Part shown: positions 50,612 through 55,732 of the stretch, piece by piece
Numbering within the stretch: the first letter of the stretch is position 1
Layout: every line of letters starts with the position of its first letter
Origin: JAQWBS01 sp047975765
GTDB taxonomy: Bacteria > Pseudomonadota > Alphaproteobacteria > RF32 > CAG-239
Assembly (NCBI GenBank): GCA_047975765.1
Contig: JBKEEF010000010.1
Location: forward strand, 1 to 55,732
Length of the DNA stretch: 55,732 nt
Reading direction: 5' to 3'
Made by a program: the position numbers and the translations under genes
Notes under the pieces: model-generated
Told to the model about the DNA's origin: nothing
The model's input: only the letters and a program-made list of their open reading frames with translations
The model's database searches: none

Positions 50612-52690
50612 GTGGCAGAAATTGTAAGCGTTAAAGTTGGTAAACCGTATCCCTTAGGGTCAACCTTTGACGGGAGTGGTGTGAACTTTTCCATCTTTTC
50701 CGCCAATGCACAGAAGATTGAACTTTGTCTTTTCAATGAAAGCGGAGCTGTTGAAACAGAGCGATATGAACTCAAAAATAAAACAGGAAATGTTTGGCAT
50801 ACTTATCTTTCTGGTGTGAATGTTGGTCAGGTTTATGGATATCGTGTCTATGGACCTTATGAACCAAGTAATGGACATAGATTCAATCATAATAAACTTT
50901 TGATAGATCCATATGGCAAAAAATTAGTTGGGAAACTTATTTGGCATAAGGCTATTTTTGGTTATGATTTGGATAGTCCTGATAAAGATTTGTCTTTTAG
51001 TGAACTTGATAGTGCACCTTATGTGCCAAAGTCTGTGGTTATTGATAATTCTTTTGATTGGGGAAATGATAAGCATCCTAATATTCCTTTTGAGGATACA
51101 ATTGTCTACGAAACACATGTGAGAGGATATACTAAACTTCATCCAAAAGTTCCAGATGTTAAGAGAGGTAAGTTCTTAGGAATGACAGCCCCAGCTGTGA
51201 TAAAATATATCAAATGGCTTGGTGTTACTGCTGTTGAACTTTTGCCAATTCATGCTTTTTTTGGAAATCGTCACAAGAAAGGTTTTTTCACTGATAATTA
51301 TTGGGGATATGAAAGTTTTTCTTTTTTTGCCCCTGAACAAAATTATTTAGTTTCTGGTGAAATTGATGAGTTTAAGCAACTTGTCAAAGCAATGCATAAA
51401 AGTGGTTTAGAAGTTATTCTTGATGTGGTTTATAACCACACAGGAGAAGGGAATCAACTTGGACCTACAATCAGTTTTAGAGGAATTGACAATGCTTCTT
51501 ATTATACACTAAGCCCAAAAGATAAAAGATACTATTTTGACTCAACAGGATGTGGTGCTTCTTTCAATGTTCAAAATCCAGATGTTTTGCGTTTGGTGAT
51601 GGACTCTCTTCGTTATTGGGTCGAAGAAATGCATGTGGACGGTTTCCGTTTCGATTTAGCAACTTCTCTTTCTCGTGTTGATTTATCTTTCACTCAAAAA
51701 AGCGGTTTTTTAATGGCGATTCAACAAGACCCAGTTCTCTCTCAAGTCAAGCTCATTGCAGAGCCTTGGGATGTGGATTTAGGGGGGTATCAAGTTGGTG
51801 CATTTATGAGTCCTTGGGCAGAGTGGAATGATAAATATCGTGATATTTTAAGGAGCTTTTGGAAAGGAGATACTTCTCAAATTTCTAATATGGGTTCTCG
51901 TGTGGCTGGTTCTAGTGATGTTTTCAATCACTATAATCGAAACATTTGGAGTAGTGTCAATTTTGTCACAGCACATGATGGTTTTTGTTTAAGAGATTTG
52001 GTGAGTTATAACCATAAACATAACATCAGTAATGGTGAAGAAAACCGTGATGGAAGTGATAATAATATCAGTTGGAATTCTGGTGTTGAAGGTGAAACAG
52101 ATAATAAAACGGTCATCAATAATCGTATGATGCGTGCAAAAGCTATGCTTTCAACTTTGCTCATTTCTTTCGGGACACCTATGATTGTTGCAGGTGATGA
52201 GCTTTTTAGGACGCAGTTCGGAAATAACAACCCTTATTGTCAAGATAATATTCTCACTTGGATTGCTTGGGAAGCGATTGATGAAAAAGATATAGAGTTT
52301 GTTCGTTATATTAAAAAAATGATTGCTCTAAGAAAGAAAACGAGAGCATTTTCTCGTCGAGATTTTTTCAATGGTAAAGTTGTTCGCAAAGGTATCAAAG
52401 ATATCACTTGGTATAATCATGATGGGAACGAATTTACAAAAGATGACTGGAATAATTTCAATAAAAAATCTATTTCCTATTTGCTTTTTGATGGTGTCAA
52501 AAGTGTTTTCATTATCCTCAATGCAAATTTTATGGAATGGAAATGGAAACTTCCAAATTTGGGTGAAGGTGTGAAATGGAACTTGCTTTTAGAGAGTTCT
52601 CAAAAAATTCCTGAAGGTCAAGAATTTATAAGTAATCAAGAGTTTGATGTTCCTTCTTGGAGCATCATGATGTTTGAAGTTAAAATTTAA
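50612..52690 (+). CDS. glgX: Glycogen debranching enzyme GlgX
   Basis: 692 residues, GH13 isoamylase-type. CBM48 N-domain (PLGSTFDGSGVNFSIFSANA), YETHVRGYTKLHP, DVVYNHTGEGNQLGP, nucleophile Asp in VDGFRFDLATSL, acid Glu in KLIAEPWDV and VTAHDGFCLRDLVSYN. Removes side chains from phosphorylase-trimmed glycogen. The start is GTG with GGAG upstream. Between glgB and malQ. Confidence 0.96.
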   Translation: MAEIVSVKVGKPYPLGSTFDGSGVNFSIFSANAQKIELCLFNESGAVETERYELKNKTGNVWHTYLSGVNVGQVYGYRVYGPYEPSNGHRFNHNKLLIDPYGKKLVGKLIWHKAIFGYDLDSPDKDLSFSELDSAPYVPKSVVIDNSFDWGNDKHPNIPFEDTIVYETHVRGYTKLHPKVPDVKRGKFLGMTAPAVIKYIKWLGVTAVELLPIHAFFGNRHKKGFFTDNYWGYESFSFFAPEQNYLVSGEIDEFKQLVKAMHKSGLEVILDVVYNHTGEGNQLGPTISFRGIDNASYYTLSPKDKRYYFDSTGCGASFNVQNPDVLRLVMDSLRYWVEEMHVDGFRFDLATSLSRVDLSFTQKSGFLMAIQQDPVLSQVKLIAEPWDVDLGGYQVGAFMSPWAEWNDKYRDILRSFWKGDTSQISNMGSRVAGSSDVFNHYNRNIWSSVNFVTAHDGFCLRDLVSYNHKHNISNGEENRDGSDNNISWNSGVEGETDNKTVINNRMMRAKAMLSTLLISFGTPMIVAGDELFRTQFGNNNPYCQDNILTWIAWEAIDEKDIEFVRYIKKMIALRKKTRAFSRRDFFNGKVVRKGIKDITWYNHDGNEFTKDDWNNFNKKSISYLLFDGVKSVFIILNANFMEWKWKLPNLGEGVKWNLLLESSQKIPEGQEFISNQEFDVPSWSIMMFEVKI

Positions 52691-52707
52691 TAATTGGGGA
52701 GCTTTAA

Positions 52708-54858
52708 ATGGCTGAAGTTTTGAATGAGTTGGCAGAAAAAATTGGAATTATGAAGAAGTTTTCTGATGGTGGTTTGAATGCAAAAGAATATTTTGTTCCA
52801 GATGATGTCATCAGATTTCTTGCCACTCAACTTGGCTTTCCTGCTGAAAATAATGAAGATGCAAAAAAATCTTTGGAAAGAATTTCAACATTTACTTGGG
52901 AAAATTTAGCTCTCCCTTTTTACATTATTAAGCCAGAAAATCTTTCTTTTTCAGTTTTTCTTACCAAAGAAGAAATTGAAAAGAAACTCACTTTAATTTT
53001 GAAAGAAAAAGAAAGTGGTAAAAAAGTCGATGTTGCATTTGATGTTGAACAAACTTTGGAAACCAATAAAATAAATGAGCAGTTTAAAGTAAAGCACTTG
53101 ATTAGAATTAAATCTGAACTTGCTTTAGGCTATTATCTTGCTGATATCAAAGTTGGAACAAAAAGTCATAAAACGACTTTGGCAGTTGCACCTCAAAAAT
53201 GTTTTGAACCAAAAGCAATGGAAAATTCTAAAATTTGGGGTTATGCTTTGCAATTATATTCTGTTAAAAGTGAGCGTAATTGGGGAGTTGGAGATTTTAC
53301 TGACTTAGCAAATTTTGTGGATGTTTGTGCAAGATGTGGTGCAGATATTATTGGACTTAATCCAATTAATGCTTTGGCACATGATTTTCCAGAAGAAGCG
53401 AGCCCTTATGCTTCTATCAGTAGATTGTTCATTAATCCAATTTATATTGATGTTGAAAATGTTCCTGAAATTTTAAAAGATGATTTGAAAGGAACAAAAG
53501 AAAAACTTCAAAATTTACGTCAAAGTGAGACAATTTTATATTCTGAAGTCTATACACTTAAAATGGATATTTTGGAAAAGCTTTATCACCGTTTTGTTTC
53601 GTCAACAGATAAAAGTCGTCAAAATGAATATGCTAATTTCTGCAAAGAAAAAGGTGTTGAACTTGAAAAATTGGCAATTTTTCAAACACTCTATGAAGAA
53701 AATTGCAAAACAAAATGGGGTGGTTGGAAAGCTTGGGAAGAAAAATATAAATCTCCATATAACCCAGAGATTAAGGATTATGTTGAGCAAAATGCTAATC
53801 GTATTGGTTTCTTCAAGTTTTTACAGTTTGAAGCAGATAGACAATTTAAGTTAGCATATCAACGTGTTTTGAAAAATAATTTGAAAGTTGGTTTTTATCG
53901 TGACTTAGCAGTTGGTGTTGGGCAAGATAGTGCAGAGCTTTGGTCAGAACCAGACTTGTTTATCTCTCAATCAGGAGCGGGTGCTCCTCCAGATGCTTTT
54001 TTTCCAACAGGTCAAAAATGGGGGTTGGGTGCTTTCAATCCATTCAAATTGAAAGAAGCTGCTTATGAACCATTTATCAAAATTTTAAGAGCAAATATGT
54101 CAATGGCTGGCGCGCTTAGAATTGACCATGTAATGTCCTTGATGCGTTTATATATCATTCCAGAGCAAAGCGAGATTGGAACCTATGTGATGTATAATTT
54201 TGAAGATATGCTCTCTATTGTGGTTTTAGAAAGTCAGCTGAACCAATGTTTGGTGGTAGGTGAAAGTATTGGTAATGTACCAAATGGATTTTTAGAAAAA
54301 CTTGCTGAAACAAATATCAAATCATTGAGTGTTTTATGGGCTGAAAGAAGAGATTCTGGTTGGGGCGATTTTGTTACACCTCAAGAATATCCGGTTCAAT
54401 CTTGTGTTTCTGTGGAAACGCATGATATGGCACCTCTCAGAATGTGGTGGTTTGGATATGATATTGAACTGTCATATAGTTTGGGACTCATTCCGACGAT
54501 TGAAGAAAGAACAGGAGCTTATCAAAAAAGAGAAACTGACAGATGGAAACTCCTTTGTGCATTAGACGGTCAAAATGTTTGGCCAGAAGATAATCTTCGT
54601 CATGGCAATTATCTTTATGGAGAAGGATATCCTGAAGGGATTGAAGAAGCTGTTCATCGTTTTGTTGCTCGAGCAAATTCTAAAATTTTCTTAGCACAAC
54701 TTGAAGATATTTTACATGTTGAAAAATTGCAAAATCTACCTGGAACAGATAGAGATAGACATCCAAATTGGAGAAGAAAACTTCCTGTTTCTTTGGAAAA
54801 GTTGGAAAGTGATATTGCATATATCAGAAATATTCGTGCCATTAGAAATGAGAGGTAG
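52708..54858 (+). CDS. malQ: 4-alpha-glucanotransferase (amylomaltase)
   Basis: 716 residues, GH77. An N-terminal extension of about 170 residues (beta-rich, typical of longer MalQ forms) precedes the barrel: WGYALQLYSVKSERNWGVGDF, GLNPINALAHDFPEEASPYASISR, the nucleophile Asp in GALRIDHVMSLMRLY and the acid Glu in CLVVGESIGNVPNG, followed by VETHDMAPLRMWW. Transfers maltooligosaccharides between glucans so that short chains can be used. GGGGAG precedes the ATG. The HAD gene follows after 3 bp. Confidence 0.96.
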   Translation: MAEVLNELAEKIGIMKKFSDGGLNAKEYFVPDDVIRFLATQLGFPAENNEDAKKSLERISTFTWENLALPFYIIKPENLSFSVFLTKEEIEKKLTLILKEKESGKKVDVAFDVEQTLETNKINEQFKVKHLIRIKSELALGYYLADIKVGTKSHKTTLAVAPQKCFEPKAMENSKIWGYALQLYSVKSERNWGVGDFTDLANFVDVCARCGADIIGLNPINALAHDFPEEASPYASISRLFINPIYIDVENVPEILKDDLKGTKEKLQNLRQSETILYSEVYTLKMDILEKLYHRFVSSTDKSRQNEYANFCKEKGVELEKLAIFQTLYEENCKTKWGGWKAWEEKYKSPYNPEIKDYVEQNANRIGFFKFLQFEADRQFKLAYQRVLKNNLKVGFYRDLAVGVGQDSAELWSEPDLFISQSGAGAPPDAFFPTGQKWGLGAFNPFKLKEAAYEPFIKILRANMSMAGALRIDHVMSLMRLYIIPEQSEIGTYVMYNFEDMLSIVVLESQLNQCLVVGESIGNVPNGFLEKLAETNIKSLSVLWAERRDSGWGDFVTPQEYPVQSCVSVETHDMAPLRMWWFGYDIELSYSLGLIPTIEERTGAYQKRETDRWKLLCALDGQNVWPEDNLRHGNYLYGEGYPEGIEEAVHRFVARANSKIFLAQLEDILHVEKLQNLPGTDRDRHPNWRRKLPVSLEKLESDIAYIRNIRAIRNER

Positions 54859-54861
54859 TTC

Positions 54862-55491
54862 TTGATTAAAAAAATTAAAAATCTTGTTTTCGATTTGGAC
54901 TATACACTCTATCCAAGCAGTACAAACATTGAAAGATTGTTCAAAGAAAAAGCTGTTCAATATCTTCATCGTGAGATGAAACTTTCTCCAGAAGAAATTG
55001 AGAATGCTTTTGATGTCTTCAAAAAAAATGCCTCAATTTTAAGAGGGGCAAGAGAGATGGGACTAGATATTGAAACTTTTTTTGATTATATTTGCGATGT
55101 TGATATCTCTGCAATTTCATATAATCACCCTTTGAGAGAAGTGCTTCTGAAACTTCCACACAAAAAAGTTATATATACAAACAGTAGTCGTAAGCATACA
55201 GATGAAGTTTTGAAAAAACTTAAAATTGAGGATTTGTTTCAACATAAATTCACTGCAGAAGATAGTCAATACCACTTCAAGCCAGAGACTGAGTCTTTTG
55301 ATAAATTTTTTGAAGAATATAAAATTACACCTCATGAAAGTGCTTTTTTTGAAGATAATTTACGTAATTTAGAAAAAGCAAAAAGCTTGGGGATGACAAC
55401 AGTTTTTATTTCTGCTGAAAAAAAAGAAGCTCCTCATTTTTGTGATTATGTTTTTGAAGATATTAACCAAGCATTGAATCTTTTCCAATAA
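54862..55491 (+). CDS. HAD-family hydrolase, pyrimidine 5'-nucleotidase-like
   Basis: 209 residues. LVFDLDYTLYPSSTNIERLF is the motif I of the SDT1/pyrimidine 5'-nucleotidase group (D-x-D-x-T-L-Y). KVIYTNSSRKH is motif II, KPETESFDKFFEEY motif III and AFFEDNLRNLEKAKSLGMTTV motif IV. TTG start with GAGAGG upstream, 3 bp after malQ, so it is read with the glycogen genes. Whether it acts on nucleotides or a sugar phosphate is not decided by sequence. Confidence 0.88.
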   Translation: MIKKIKNLVFDLDYTLYPSSTNIERLFKEKAVQYLHREMKLSPEEIENAFDVFKKNASILRGAREMGLDIETFFDYICDVDISAISYNHPLREVLLKLPHKKVIYTNSSRKHTDEVLKKLKIEDLFQHKFTAEDSQYHFKPETESFDKFFEEYKITPHESAFFEDNLRNLEKAKSLGMTTVFISAEKKEAPHFCDYVFEDINQALNLFQ

Positions 55492-55605
55492 ACATAAGGC
55501 TTTAACGGTTTGTTAATCCTTGACTATTGTAAGGGTTTACCCTTTAAGTATATATAATGTAGATTATATGTAATTATAAATGTTGATTACATATGAGGAT
55601 ATATT

Positions 55606-55732
55606 ATGAAATTTAGAAGTCTTTTACTTTCTTCCGTTTTTTCCATCGCAATGATTGGAACAGTAAATGCTGCCACACTCACGATGACACAAGACGAATA
55701 TTTTTCAGGTGGCGCAGATTATAGTGACAATA
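55606..55732 (+). CDS. Autotransporter or exported protein, N-terminus only (3' end outside window)
   Basis: The first 42 residues are visible: a signal peptide (MKFRSLLLSSVFSIAMIGTV then NAATL) followed by FSGGADYSDN, which matches the NADYSDNSG start of the mature autotransporter at 41239. TGAGGA precedes the ATG. In the 114-bp gap before it, a TATAAT at 55553-55558 is a candidate -10. The call as an autotransporter is by this shared start only. Confidence 0.6.
   Translation, partial: MKFRSLLLSSVFSIAMIGTVNAATLTMTQDEYFSGGADYSDN

Overview
The window is AT-rich bacterial chromosome, densely packed with genes. The gene content points to an alphaproteobacterium, probably an uncultured, host-associated (gut-type) one. 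The supporting signs are the rpiB-glyA-nrdR-nusB order, lspA followed by a DUF3035-type lipoprotein and a pair of M16 peptidases, a fused molybdopterin-binding/MobA-like protein, an orphan FlhB C-terminal protein, and flagellar rod genes behind a textbook sigma-54 promoter. Several large autotransporter adhesins and a GlcNAc-6-phosphate catabolic pair suit life on a host surface or in mucus, but that is inference. I saw no insertion sequence, prophage, CRISPR array or replication origin.

Layout. 1-252: C-terminal end of an autotransporter, then about 300 bp of intergenic palindromic repeats. 661-4373 (minus): M16 peptidase, ispH, a Schlafen/AlbA_2-type protein and rnhA. 4464-6315: elbB, a predicted protein-glutaminase-like gene and a convergent orphan. 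6463-6639: tRNA-Asn and tRNA-Cys. 6789-13519: a long plus-strand housekeeping run (rpiB, glyA, ilvE, murF, nrdR, nusB, def, fmt). 13603-15222: MoeA-like/MobA-like fusion. 15238-17391: flagellar block, with flgB-flgC-fliE behind the sigma-54 promoter and an FlhB-like gene plus an unknown gene on the other strand. 17522-19319: two diverged paralogues, one carrying 25 tandem GTT codons. 19437-28112: tRNA-Leu, mgtE, lspA, lipoprotein, two M16 peptidases, pgi, mutL. 28194-32573: exported nitroreductase-like protein, membrane-anchored unknown, FAD-dependent dehydrogenase, galE, HAD phosphatase. 32637-36600: a large repeat autotransporter split by a frame-breaking deletion. 36645-41056: nagB/nagA, prolyl aminopeptidase-like hydrolase, ArsB/NhaD-type permease. 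41239-44316: intact autotransporter. 44376-48196: Cys-rich exported protein, tRNA-Leu, TPR-methyltransferase, GT61 glycosyltransferase, DUF2934 protein with a histone-like tail. 48379-55491: alpha-glucan operon glgB-glgX-malQ plus a HAD phosphatase. 55606-end: start of another autotransporter.

How it fits together. The sugar genes (pgi, galE, a YihX-like HAD, nagA/nagB, glgB/glgX/malQ) describe glycogen turnover and feeding of hexosamine and hexose phosphates into glycolysis. The envelope genes (lspA, lipoprotein, periplasmic M16 pair, four autotransporters, GT61) describe an active outer surface. The most unusual signals are the (GTT)25 run inside a degenerate Gfo/Idh/MocA-like protein with a tandem paralogue, the cytoplasmic protein-glutaminase-like enzyme coupled to elbB, and the autotransporter family with signs of internal recombination. 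All functional calls come from reading motifs by eye; no database search was run.
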